From Ethanoligenens sp047722935 (lineage in GTDB: Bacteria; Bacillota; Clostridia; Oscillospirales; Ethanoligenentaceae): DNA of 64,000 nucleotides. The stretch is taken from the NCBI GenBank assembly GCA_047722935.1, contig JBDNZS010000009.1:7006-71005 (forward strand), given 5' to 3'. Positions within the stretch are counted from its first letter, which is position 1; each line of letters opens with the position of its first letter. The position numbers were made by a program, and so were the translations under genes. The notes beneath the pieces were generated by a model, which did not search any database, was not told where the DNA came from, and worked only from the letters and a program-made list of their open reading frames with translations. This document shows positions 43,939-51,810 of this stretch, piece by piece.

Positions 43939-45249
43939 ATGGCAAAGTTTGATGACAGAAGAGTGCTGAAATGCTCCTTTTGCGGAAAAACCCAGGAGCA
44001 GGTAAAACGGCTGATTGCAGGGCCCGGCGTTTACATTTGCAACGAGTGTGTCGAGCTTTGTCTGAGCATTCTTGAAGACGAAAACGTCATTGCTCATCCG
44101 CAAATTACAGGCGACGACAAAGCTATCACACTGGCACGCCCCAAAGAGATCAAGGAAATTCTTGACCAATATGTGGTGGGACAGGACGATGCTAAAGTTG
44201 CGCTTTCAGTTGCAGTTTACAACCACTATAAACGCATTTATTACGGCGAATCGTCCGATGTGGATCTGCAAAAGAGCAATATCTTATTGCTTGGGCCCAC
44301 CGGTGTTGGTAAGACAATGCTTGCCCAGACGCTGGCTCGCATCTTGAAAGTGCCATTTGCCATTGCCGATGCCACCACTCTGACCGAGGCCGGTTATGTG
44401 GGCGAGGATGTGGAAAACATCCTGCTGCGTTTGATTCAGGCGGCGGACTATGATGTGGAACGTGCCGAACACGGCATTATCTACATTGACGAAATCGACA
44501 AGATTGCCCGTAAATCGGAAAACCCGTCCATTACACGTGATGTAAGCGGAGAGGGTGTCCAACAGGCACTCTTGAAGATTCTAGAGGGTACGGTATCTAA
44601 CGTTCCGCCGATGGGCGGACGGAAATACCCGCATCAGGAGTTTATCCAGATCAATACCAAAGACATCCTGTTTATCTGCGGCGGCGCATTTGACGGTCTT
44701 GAAAAGATCATCGAGAAACGCACCGTGAGCAAAACATTGGGTTTCGGGGCGGATGTGCGCGGCAAAAAGGAAAAGGCCGAAGTCAATGTCTTTAAACAGG
44801 CGATTCCGCAGGATTTGGTGCATTTTGGTTTGATTCCCGAGCTGGTAGGACGTATCCCGGTCATCACCACGCTCAACCCGTTGAGCCGTGAAGCACTCAT
44901 TAGTATTCTGACTGAACCGAAAAACGCCATCATCAAGCAATATCTCAAATTGTTTGATATGGATGGCATCCAGCTCACGTTTGATCAGTCGGCGCTTGAA
45001 GCCATTGCGGATAAGGCAATTGCCCGTGAAACGGGTGCCCGTGGTCTGCGTGCTATTATGGAAGAGCTGCTTACTGATGTGATGTTTGAGGTGCCGTCAG
45101 ATGGCACGATATCCAAAATCACCGTGACAGGGGCCTGTGTTACCGATAAGGCGGCTCCAATCATTGAGCGTGACCCGAACAAAAAGAGTACCCGGTTGAC
45201 GCTGCCTGCGAAAAAGGTAAGCCCGAAAAAACGGGAAGATGCTTCGTAA
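43939..45249 (+). CDS. clpX: ClpX ATP-dependent unfoldase
   Basis: 436 aa. The N-terminal zinc finger has CSFCGKTQEQV and ICNECVELC. Walker A is LLGPTGVGKTMLAQTLA, Walker B IIYIDEIDKIARKS, followed by sensor motifs including ETGARGLRAIMEELL. It is an AAA+ hexamer that unfolds substrates for ClpP, 12 bp upstream. The C-terminal tail is short and basic. A hairpin follows. Confidence 0.97.
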   Translation: MAKFDDRRVLKCSFCGKTQEQVKRLIAGPGVYICNECVELCLSILEDENVIAHPQITGDDKAITLARPKEIKEILDQYVVGQDDAKVALSVAVYNHYKRIYYGESSDVDLQKSNILLLGPTGVGKTMLAQTLARILKVPFAIADATTLTEAGYVGEDVENILLRLIQAADYDVERAEHGIIYIDEIDKIARKSENPSITRDVSGEGVQQALLKILEGTVSNVPPMGGRKYPHQEFIQINTKDILFICGGAFDGLEKIIEKRTVSKTLGFGADVRGKKEKAEVNVFKQAIPQDLVHFGLIPELVGRIPVITTLNPLSREALISILTEPKNAIIKQYLKLFDMDGIQLTFDQSALEAIADKAIARETGARGLRAIMEELLTDVMFEVPSDGTISKITVTGACVTDKAAPIIERDPNKKSTRLTLPAKKVSPKKREDAS

Positions 45250-45276
45250 AGCGCTTTGACCGAACTATATGGCATA

Positions 45277-45309
45277 AAGAACGGCGGCCCTTGATGGGTC
45301 GCCGTTCTT
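45277..45309 (+). terminator. Hairpin terminator after clpX
   Basis: AAGAACGGCG-GCCC, loop TTGA, GGGT-CGCCGTTCTT. A stable stem with only a few Ts in and after the 3' arm. Confidence 0.75.
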
Positions 45310-45481
45310 GCATATGGCATGGGGTGCGTGCGTGACAGGGCAGAGTTTCCGGACGAGATAGCGGTCAGTGCTTTTACTGGAATCTTGGGCGATCGGACAG
45401 GTGCGACCGGTCAGCCGTTAAAAAATACCTCCTATGATATTGATTGACGGCTACAAGCCGTTTCCATTTACTGTAAAGTCA

Positions 45482-45520
45482 AATGCCCTGTCACCATCCA
45501 AACGGACGGTGACAGGGCAT
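45482..45520 (-). terminator. Terminator of the DUF6483-like gene
   Basis: ATGCCCTGTCACC and GGTGACAGGGCAT form a 13-bp perfect stem around a 12-base loop. It lies 20 bp past the stop of the - strand gene; on that strand a TTTGACTTT tract follows. Confidence 0.8.
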
Positions 45521-45539
45521 CGCATATCTCACGGACATT

Positions 45540-45899
45540 TTAGGCTTGATATATTTTCTTTATGGACTGCAAACCGTCCAGAATCTCCTGCCTGGAAAAT
45601 TGGCTGGCAGTGAGTTCCGCATCGCTGCGTTTTTCCAACGTTGCGTAAAAATCGAGAGCAACTTTCAAGTAGCCGGGTTTGGGGTCATTCGAAATAGTAT
45701 CAAAGAGCAGATTTTCCGCTTCATTGATTTGCCCATCTCCAATCAGCCGATTGAGCCGATAGGATAAAAAACTGGTTTCGGACAGCACACCCTGTTCATC
45801 GAACAAGCCGTCTGTGCCAGAGTGTTGTTCAAATAGCACTTTTCCCAACGCCTTTACAATATCTTCAATTTGCCGCATCATGTAATCATTTTCAAACAC
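45540..45899 (-). CDS. Small DUF6483-like protein
   Basis: 119 aa, GTG start with GAGGGT upstream on the - strand. The protein is helical and acidic. It opens FENDYMMRQIEDIVKALGKV and has LSYRLNRLIGDGQINEAENL LFD further on, resembling a small family of unknown function in Clostridia (DUF6483), with a TPR-like pair of helices. An extended -10 (TGGTACAAT) lies upstream. No role can be stated. Confidence 0.7.
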   Translation of the reverse strand: MFENDYMMRQIEDIVKALGKVLFEQHSGTDGLFDEQGVLSETSFLSYRLNRLIGDGQINEAENLLFDTISNDPKPGYLKVALDFYATLEKRSDAELTASQFSRQEILDGLQSIKKIYQA

Positions 45900-46117
45900 G
45901 CTGCTTACCCTCTTTTCACCACCCGGTAGGGTATGGTTTCATTTAATTGTACCATAAAGGGACGGAGGAGGCAACTGTGCCGCGCGTTTTAATCGCCAGC
46001 CGCATAGACTATCAGTCTGTCGTGTTGAAACAATCATTTGCAGAGAAATGTGAATATGGCGCCAATTTGTCAATTCTGCGCAGGCAAGCCATTGAGTGGT
46101 GTGAACAACGGGAGCCG

Positions 46118-47338
46118 TTACGCTTTTTTAAAGCGATTTATCCGGCGAATCAGGAGCAGCAGAATGACAGCAATCAAGATTGCCAATATGACGCAGATGG
46201 GCAGCACCCATTTTTGATAGGTTTCCTGCGTGACCAATGCTTTGGATACATGAATAGTTGTTGTGGTTTCCGCTGTCCATGTCGCGTTCATTGCGGTAAG
46301 CGTGGCCTTGATTTCTACTGTGCCGGGTTTGTCCACATATAAAGTACCGGTCGCGGCATCAATTACGGCTTGCGTATTGCCGCGGTTTGCTACAGAGTAA
46401 ACGATTTGTGTGGCTGTGTTTGCCGTTGTGAAACAGGTGAGGAGCGGCTGCGCTGAAAATCGCGTGCTGGTGTTGTTCTGGTCTGCCGGAATGGTGATGC
46501 GGGTCGGGCCCTCAAGAGCGAGCGCGCTGTCTGTAAATTTCAGGGGGACGGACTGATGCGCCTGAAAAAGCAAACGGTGTCCCGCTGCGTTCGGGTGCGG
46601 GTCGAAATCAGATTTGGAAAGATTGGCGTTGGTCAACTTTTCAGCTTTGTGCTGTGCGAATAGACTGTGTGCATCCGCCACAGCGTATTGACCGGATTTC
46701 GCATGGCCGGAGATGACGGCGTCGATCTGTTTGATATACCGGTCGGCATACTCACCAAGGTCGAAATGTAAGACGACCGGCAGGCTGACAATCATCCCTT
46801 GATACGGATCAATCAGTGTGGTCGCGATGATTTGGGCATGGGGAGCCAATTTTTTGACCTGCGCGACGATCTTATCCCAGTTTTGGCTGAAGGTTGTGAC
46901 AGCGCTCTGGAACTGCTTTTGCATTGCTGCACCGGTAATTTTTTGAATGGCGGTCAGCAACGAGGCCGGTGAGGTGGGTTGTAGGCTGGAGAATATCGGG
47001 AGCAAATCATTGCCGCCAATGGAAATGGTTACAATATCGGATTTTTTGATTTGCTTCATCATAGTTTCGTCGGAAGTGAGCAGTTTGAGAAGGCCGCTAC
47101 TGTTCAGCCCCACACGTGCGAGATTGGTGGTCTGTGCGGATAGATAGGACCCGTACAGATTGACATAGGCATTGCTGCTTTGGCTGAGTTTATATCCGCT
47201 CGCGATAGAGTCGCCCAGAGCAGTATAAACAAGGGAACGAGTCTTTGGCGTATCGGCTTGTGCCGGAAAGGCGGCAAGTAAAAAAACAAAAACTGTGAGC
47301 AATGCAAGGAAACATTTCTTTGAGGTGCTGATATACAT
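46118..47338 (-). CDS. Exported SGNH/GDSL hydrolase with C-terminal membrane anchor
   Basis: 406 aa from the ATG at 47338 (- strand), 7 bases after GGAG. A signal peptide (about 1-28, ending FPAQA) leads to an SGNH esterase/lipase domain: block I YTALGDSIASGY (Ser), block III SIGGNDLL, and block V DFDPHPNAAGH (Asp and His). A domain with bacterial Ig-like features (about 265-360; GTVEIKATLTAMNATWTAET) follows, and then a single membrane helix (LPICVILAILIAVILLLLI) with a basic tail RRINRFKKA. It should act outside the cell while tethered. Substrate unknown; acyl groups on wall or exopolysaccharide are possible. Confidence 0.87.
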   Translation of the reverse strand: MYISTSKKCFLALLTVFVFLLAAFPAQADTPKTRSLVYTALGDSIASGYKLSQSSNAYVNLYGSYLSAQTTNLARVGLNSSGLLKLLTSDETMMKQIKKSDIVTISIGGNDLLPIFSSLQPTSPASLLTAIQKITGAAMQKQFQSAVTTFSQNWDKIVAQVKKLAPHAQIIATTLIDPYQGMIVSLPVVLHFDLGEYADRYIKQIDAVISGHAKSGQYAVADAHSLFAQHKAEKLTNANLSKSDFDPHPNAAGHRLLFQAHQSVPLKFTDSALALEGPTRITIPADQNNTSTRFSAQPLLTCFTTANTATQIVYSVANRGNTQAVIDAATGTLYVDKPGTVEIKATLTAMNATWTAETTTTIHVSKALVTQETYQKWVLPICVILAILIAVILLLLIRRINRFKKA

Positions 47339-47677
47339 ATGTAATCTCCGAACTATTTGCGGTTTGTTTTTATAGATGAGGCTTGTGTTAGTGAACCGTA
47401 TAACCATTTTAGCATAACGCAAATCGAGTCAAAAGACAATGGGTGTGGTTTGCATTTTTTGGAGAATACACAGCTTCAAAACAGGTCTATGGAACATCAG
47501 TGTCCATAAACCACAATAAATAGACAAGAAATCTTGTAATTTACATAGATTTTACAGAATCAGTGAGAGTGAAGATTGACAGGAAATTAAAGAGTCAGTA
47601 TACTAATAATGGGATTACTATTACTTCAGAACCGTTTGTTTTGGTTATAAAAAGAAAAAACGCAGAAAAGGGAAAAT
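47339..47677. other. Divergent intergenic region between SGNH gene and glycosylation operon
   Basis: About 340 bp, AT-rich compared with the flanking genes. It holds a - strand promoter for the hydrolase (TTGACT at 47432-47427, extended -10 TGCTAAAAT, short 15-base spacer), the + strand promoter at 47576-47604, and two inverted repeats (TATGGA/TCCATA near 47489-47509; ACAAGA/TCTTGT at 47524-47537) that could be operators. No gene was seen. Confidence 0.6.
47576..47604 (+). promoter_or_regulatory. Sigma-A promoter of the glycosylation operon
   Basis: TTGACA, 17-base spacer, TATACT: one mismatch from full consensus. The leader to the first ATG is about 65 bases. Confidence 0.88.
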
Positions 47678-48676
47678 ATGGAATTGTTGGAGAAGATATC
47701 ATTTTTGGTTCCGGTATATAATTCCAAGCCCACCATTGAGATGGTGGTTCGGCGTATCGCGGCGGCTGTCCACACATTAGAGACACCTGTGGATTTTGAA
47801 ATCGTGCTGGTAGACGACGGCAGCCGGGACGGCGTATATGATGTCTGTCGGGCACTTGCGGTGGAATTGCCGTATGTGCGTCCGTTCCAGTTGGCGCGCA
47901 ATTTTGGACAAGCCAACGCGCTGATGGCTGGGCTTAACCAGATCACCGGCGATTATGTTGTCTGCCTGGACGACGATCTTCAGACACCTCCGGAAGAATT
48001 TATAAAACTTTACCACACTATGCAGAGCGGCGGATTTGATGTGGTATATGGGTATTACGAGCACAAAAAACACAGTGCCTTCCGCAATTTTGGCACGTCG
48101 CTCAACGAATCCATGCAGACATTCATCCTCAATAAACCATGTAATATCCACACCTCCAGCTATTTTATCGCTAAACGTTATGTGGTGGATATCGTCAAGC
48201 AGTATGACAAGCCGTTTCCCTATCTGCCGGGCTTGTTCCTGTTAATGACGGGCAGTGTGGCCAGTGTCCCCATCCATCACGATGCAAGACATGAGGGTCG
48301 GTCTGGTTACGGACTGGTGAAGCTGCTGGAGTTGTGGCTGAATGGCTTTACCAATTTTTCAGTGAAGCCTTTGCGCATCGCGTCGTTTGCGGGCACCATT
48401 ATTGCGCTGGTGGCCTTTGTGATGATGATTGTGCTGTTCATCTTGAAACTGTCTGGGCAGGATATCCAGATGGGTTGGACTTCCACCATCGTGATTCTCC
48501 TGTTCATTGGCGGCGTGCAGTTGCTTTCTGTGGGTATTTTAGGGGAATATATCGGCCGCATTTATCTAAGTGTAAACCAAACACCGCAATATGTCATCAA
48601 GCCTGAATCTCCACACGCTGCAGATAACACTGCGGCGCGTGTGGGGCAAACGGAAAAAAAGCCAGAGAGGGTCTGA
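47678..48676 (+). CDS. Polyprenyl-phosphate glycosyltransferase, ArnC/DPM-like (GT2)
   Basis: 332 aa. The GT-A domain (about 1-220) has ISFLVPVYNSKPTIEMVVRR, FEIVLVDDGSRDGVYDVCRA, ARNFGQANALMAGLNQITGD and the DDD motif VVCLDDDLQTPPEEF. Two membrane segments follow (about 230-255 and 270-292). This is the layout of ArnC, GtrB and CsbB, which load a sugar onto undecaprenyl phosphate at the cytoplasmic face. It is the first gene of the operon and fits the aminotransferase and SMR pair downstream. The sugar is not known. Confidence 0.9.
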   Translation: MELLEKISFLVPVYNSKPTIEMVVRRIAAAVHTLETPVDFEIVLVDDGSRDGVYDVCRALAVELPYVRPFQLARNFGQANALMAGLNQITGDYVVCLDDDLQTPPEEFIKLYHTMQSGGFDVVYGYYEHKKHSAFRNFGTSLNESMQTFILNKPCNIHTSSYFIAKRYVVDIVKQYDKPFPYLPGLFLLMTGSVASVPIHHDARHEGRSGYGLVKLLELWLNGFTNFSVKPLRIASFAGTIIALVAFVMMIVLFILKLSGQDIQMGWTSTIVILLFIGGVQLLSVGILGEYIGRIYLSVNQTPQYVIKPESPHAADNTAARVGQTEKKPERV

Positions 48677-48680
48677 TACC

Positions 48681-49835
48681 ATGCCACAGGCGGTTGCCAT
48701 CATTGGCGCAAACGATTTCCAGAACCAAGCGATCCTGTTGGCAAAATCCCTTGGGTATGTGACACATGTTTTTGCTTGGGCAGACGGTGCGGTTGGAAAA
48801 GCTACGGCGGACTATTTTTATCCCATCAGCATCACGCAAAAGGAAGAAATTCTGGAAATCTGCCGGAAATTGCGTCTGGCCGGCGTTTTTTCTATTGGTT
48901 CTGATTTGGCTGTCCCTACAGTCAGTTATCTTGCCACACGACTTGGTTTGCCGGGTAACAGTGAGGTATGTGCGGCGGTATCCACCAATAAGTACCAGAT
49001 GCGGCGGCGGTTTCTTGAACGGGGTATCCCTACGCCACGCTTTTGGGAAGTGGCTGACGCGTTGGGCTGCGATGCGATAGAAGCGGCGTTTCCGTTGATT
49101 GTGAAACCAACTGACCGTTCGGGCAGCCGGGGCGTGACCCGCGTGGAGGACGCACAGTCTCTGCGGGAAGCGGTTGCACGGTGCGTTGCGTGTTCATTTG
49201 CAAAGAAAGCGATTGTGGAAGAATTTATCGAGGGTGATGAGTACAGCGCCGAAAGCATCACTTTCACCGGGCGGCACCGTCTGCTGGCTGTGACAAAGAA
49301 ATTCACCACCGGTGCGCCGCACTTCATTGAAACGGGCCATGTTCAACCCGCACCTATTTCACCGGACAGGGTACAGGCTGCGGTTTATCAGGCGCTGGAT
49401 GCGCTGGAGATCACCAACGGTGCATCCCACGCGGAATTTAAGATCACACCCGCAGGCGATGTGCGGTTGATTGAAGTGGGTGCGCGGATGGGCGGCGACT
49501 GCATCGGCTCTGATTTGGTACGGCTTTCCACTGGTTATGATTTTTTGAGGATGACGCTGGACGCAGCATGTGGCAAGGCACCGGACTTTACGCCTGTTTC
49601 CGAACCGCAGACTGCGTTTGTGCGGTTTCTTTTCGGGCAGGAAGATCTGGATGTTCTGCGTGGGTTGCAGATAAGCGAGTCTGCAGTTCTCCGGCGGGTG
49701 AGCGCTATCGATTTGCCGGACGGCAGACAGGTGACCGACAGTTCTACCCGGCTGGGGTATTATATCGGCGCTTGTGCGGACGCCGCGCAGTTCGAGGAAT
49801 TGTGCACCCAGATACATTTGTGCACAAAGGGATAA
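48681..49835 (+). CDS. ATP-grasp carboxylate-amine ligase
   Basis: 384 aa from ATG 48681, 9 bases after AGAGAGGG. ATP-grasp fold: preATP-grasp Rossmann part with VAIIGANDFQNQAILLAKSL, then FPLIVKPTDRSGSRGVTRVE (ATP-binding Lys), IVEEFIEGDEYSAESITF, and the metal site AEFKITPAGDVRLIEVGARM with GGD. It is closest to the PurK/BacD/carnosine synthase type that joins a carboxylate to an amine. In this operon it could acylate an amino sugar, for example with an amino acid, in place of the acetyl step of the ECA pathway. That is inference. Confidence 0.85.
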   Translation: MPQAVAIIGANDFQNQAILLAKSLGYVTHVFAWADGAVGKATADYFYPISITQKEEILEICRKLRLAGVFSIGSDLAVPTVSYLATRLGLPGNSEVCAAVSTNKYQMRRRFLERGIPTPRFWEVADALGCDAIEAAFPLIVKPTDRSGSRGVTRVEDAQSLREAVARCVACSFAKKAIVEEFIEGDEYSAESITFTGRHRLLAVTKKFTTGAPHFIETGHVQPAPISPDRVQAAVYQALDALEITNGASHAEFKITPAGDVRLIEVGARMGGDCIGSDLVRLSTGYDFLRMTLDAACGKAPDFTPVSEPQTAFVRFLFGQEDLDVLRGLQISESAVLRRVSAIDLPDGRQVTDSSTRLGYYIGACADAAQFEELCTQIHLCTKG

Positions 49836-49851
49836 CGGTGAGGGGATACGA

Positions 49852-50238
49852 ATGCGGTCGAATGGGGACGTCCCGCAGCAGAAAGCCGGCGGGCGTTGGC
49901 TAACCGTGCTGTTTTTACAAGCGGTGGTGGCGGTCTATGCAGCCGCGTCGGTCGCAGCAAAATTTGCGTCAGGCCATGCATTTTTGTCGCAAGGCTTTTT
50001 TGTGTGCTATGGTGCGGAATTGTTGCTGCTGGGTTTCTACGCGTTGCTGTGGCAGCAGGTCGTCAAGCATTTAAGCTTGACGACCGCCTACGCCAATCGG
50101 AGTGTTGCGGTCTTTTGGGGACTTCTATTTTCAGCTGTGGTTTTTGGCGAGCGAATCACCGTGCAGAACCTTTTGGGCGTTGCAGTAATCTTTGCGGGTG
50201 TGCTTCTGGTGAATACTGAAAAAGAGGAACCGGCATGA
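49852..50238 (+). CDS. SMR/EamA-type small membrane protein, ArnE/ArnF-like, first of pair
   Basis: 128 aa, four hydrophobic helices after a short basic N-terminus. ATG 49852 follows GAGGGG. The conserved end VFGERITVQNLLGVAVIFAG VLLV is typical of EamA/SMR halves. Its stop overlaps the next gene, which has the same fold, so the two probably form a heterodimer like ArnE-ArnF, which is proposed to flip undecaprenyl-phosphate-linked Ara4N. A multidrug role is less likely given the operon. Confidence 0.8.
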   Translation: MRSNGDVPQQKAGGRWLTVLFLQAVVAVYAAASVAAKFASGHAFLSQGFFVCYGAELLLLGFYALLWQQVVKHLSLTTAYANRSVAVFWGLLFSAVVFGERITVQNLLGVAVIFAGVLLVNTEKEEPA

Positions 50239-50570
50239 CAGGATATGTATTTTTGCTGGTGGCGTCCGTTGCGGTGGCTTCGGTGTCGCAACTGCTCTTA
50301 AAAGTGAGCGCTGACCGTCCGCATCGGGGATTTTGGCGGGAATATGGCAATCCGTGGACACTGGGCGCATACGGCTTGCTGTTCTGTTCTACTTTATTGA
50401 CGGTTGCCGCGTTCCGGGGGCTTGCGTTTAAAAACGCACCGGTTATCGAGTCGCTTGGATACTTGTTCGTGCTGATCCTCAGCCGCGTATTCTTTCGGGA
50501 AAAGATTACACGCCGCAAGCTGGCAGGTAATCTGCTGATTGTGGCAGGCGTGCTGATTTTCTACATATAA
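50235..50570 (+). CDS. SMR/EamA-type small membrane protein, ArnE/ArnF-like, second of pair
   Basis: 111 aa, four hydrophobic helices, overlapping the preceding gene by 4 bp (ATGA). It has FLLVASVAVASVSQLLLKVS at the start and FFREKITRRKLAGNLLIVAG at the end, the same SMR pattern. Likely partner subunit of the protein above, as a flippase for a lipid-linked sugar. Confidence 0.8.
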   Translation: MTGYVFLLVASVAVASVSQLLLKVSADRPHRGFWREYGNPWTLGAYGLLFCSTLLTVAAFRGLAFKNAPVIESLGYLFVLILSRVFFREKITRRKLAGNLLIVAGVLIFYI

Positions 50571-50631
50571 TGGATGGCATTTTGCGGGCAGCCCTGTTGC
50601 AAGGTGTGCTCACTCTGCTGGAGGAGATTTC

Positions 50632-51810
50632 ATGATTTCATTCAATGTGCCGCCATTTGTTGGCAAAGAGTTGGATTATATTGCGGAAGCAGTCAAAAGC
50701 AACCGCAAGATCAGCGGCGATGGTCCATTTACCCGCAAATGCAGTACGTGGATGGAAGAATGTTTTGGCGTGCAACGGGCATTGCTGGTCACCTCCGGCA
50801 CACATGCATTGGAGATGACAGCCTTGCTCTGTGATATCCGGCCAGGGGACGAGGTCATTATGCCATCCTATACCTTTGTTTCCACTGCCAATGCGTTTTT
50901 GATGCGGGGTGCGGTGCCGGTGTTTGTGGATATTCGGCCGGACACGCTGAACATCGATGAGCGGCTGATTGAGGATGCCATCACGGAAAAGACCCGTGCT
51001 ATCGTGGTGGTGCATTACGCGGGTGTGGCCTGTGAAATGGACACGATCTGTGCGATTGCTGCACGCCATAATCTGTTGGTGATTGAGGACGCGGCGCACG
51101 GTTTTCTCGCACGGTATAAAGGGCGTTTTCTGGGTACGATCGGGCAGTTCGGCGCATTCAGTTTCCACGAGACAAAGAACTACTCGATGGGGGAAGGAGG
51201 CGCGTTGCTGCTCAATGACCGGCAACAAGCGGCGCGTGCGGAGATCATTCGTGAAAAGGGCACCGACCGCAGCCGCTTTTTCCGTGGAGAGGTCGATAAG
51301 TACACATGGGTGGACATAGGCTCCAGCTATCTGCCAAGCGACCTCAACGCAGCGTATCTCTATGCACAGCTGGAACAGGCGCAATTGATTTTTCAAGACA
51401 GGATGCGTGCGTGGACGTTTTACCGTGCGGCATTGGGTGATCTGGCCGAATCCGGCCGCATTGAGTTGCCGGAGGTGCCGCCGGAATGCAGCCATAATGC
51501 GCATATGTTTTATTTAAAATGCAGCGATGTAGAGGAGCGAACGAGACTGCTCGCATTTCTTAGGGAAAACGGAATAGAAGCAGTATTCCATTATATTCCC
51601 CTGCATTCCTCCACGGCGGGGCGAAAATACGGGCGTTTCCATGGTGATGACCGGTACACCACCAAAGAAAGCGAGCGTATCTGTCGGTTGCCGCTTTACT
51701 ACGGAATCAGCGCCGCGGACCAAGTGGCGGTAGTGGATGCGGTTCATTCGTTTTTCGCACCCGCCGTGGCGCCCGGTGTGCGCGATAAGACATGGGGGGC
51801 GCGGGTGTGA
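50632..51810 (+). CDS. wecE: dTDP-4-keto-6-deoxyhexose aminotransferase (WecE/RffA-like)
   Basis: 392 aa, full-length DegT/DnrJ/EryC1 family. Strong resemblance to E. coli WecE: FNVPPFVGKELDYIAEAVKS, GDEVIMPSYTFVSTANAFLM, VHYAGVACEMDTI, IEDAAHGFLARYKGR and SFHETKNYSMGEGG with the PLP lysine K182. WecE makes dTDP-Fuc4N (4-amino-4,6-dideoxygalactose) from dTDP-4-keto-6-deoxyglucose using glutamate. The rml genes for the precursor are not in this window. GGAGGAG precedes ATG 50632. The end overlaps the next gene. Confidence 0.92.
   Translation: MISFNVPPFVGKELDYIAEAVKSNRKISGDGPFTRKCSTWMEECFGVQRALLVTSGTHALEMTALLCDIRPGDEVIMPSYTFVSTANAFLMRGAVPVFVDIRPDTLNIDERLIEDAITEKTRAIVVVHYAGVACEMDTICAIAARHNLLVIEDAAHGFLARYKGRFLGTIGQFGAFSFHETKNYSMGEGGALLLNDRQQAARAEIIREKGTDRSRFFRGEVDKYTWVDIGSSYLPSDLNAAYLYAQLEQAQLIFQDRMRAWTFYRAALGDLAESGRIELPEVPPECSHNAHMFYLKCSDVEERTRLLAFLRENGIEAVFHYIPLHSSTAGRKYGRFHGDDRYTTKESERICRLPLYYGISAADQVAVVDAVHSFFAPAVAPGVRDKTWGARV

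Noticed and set aside
45250..45481. Search for a gene or RNA between clpX and the DUF6483-like gene
   Set aside because: Beyond the clpX hairpin no frame with start signals and no RNA motif was seen.
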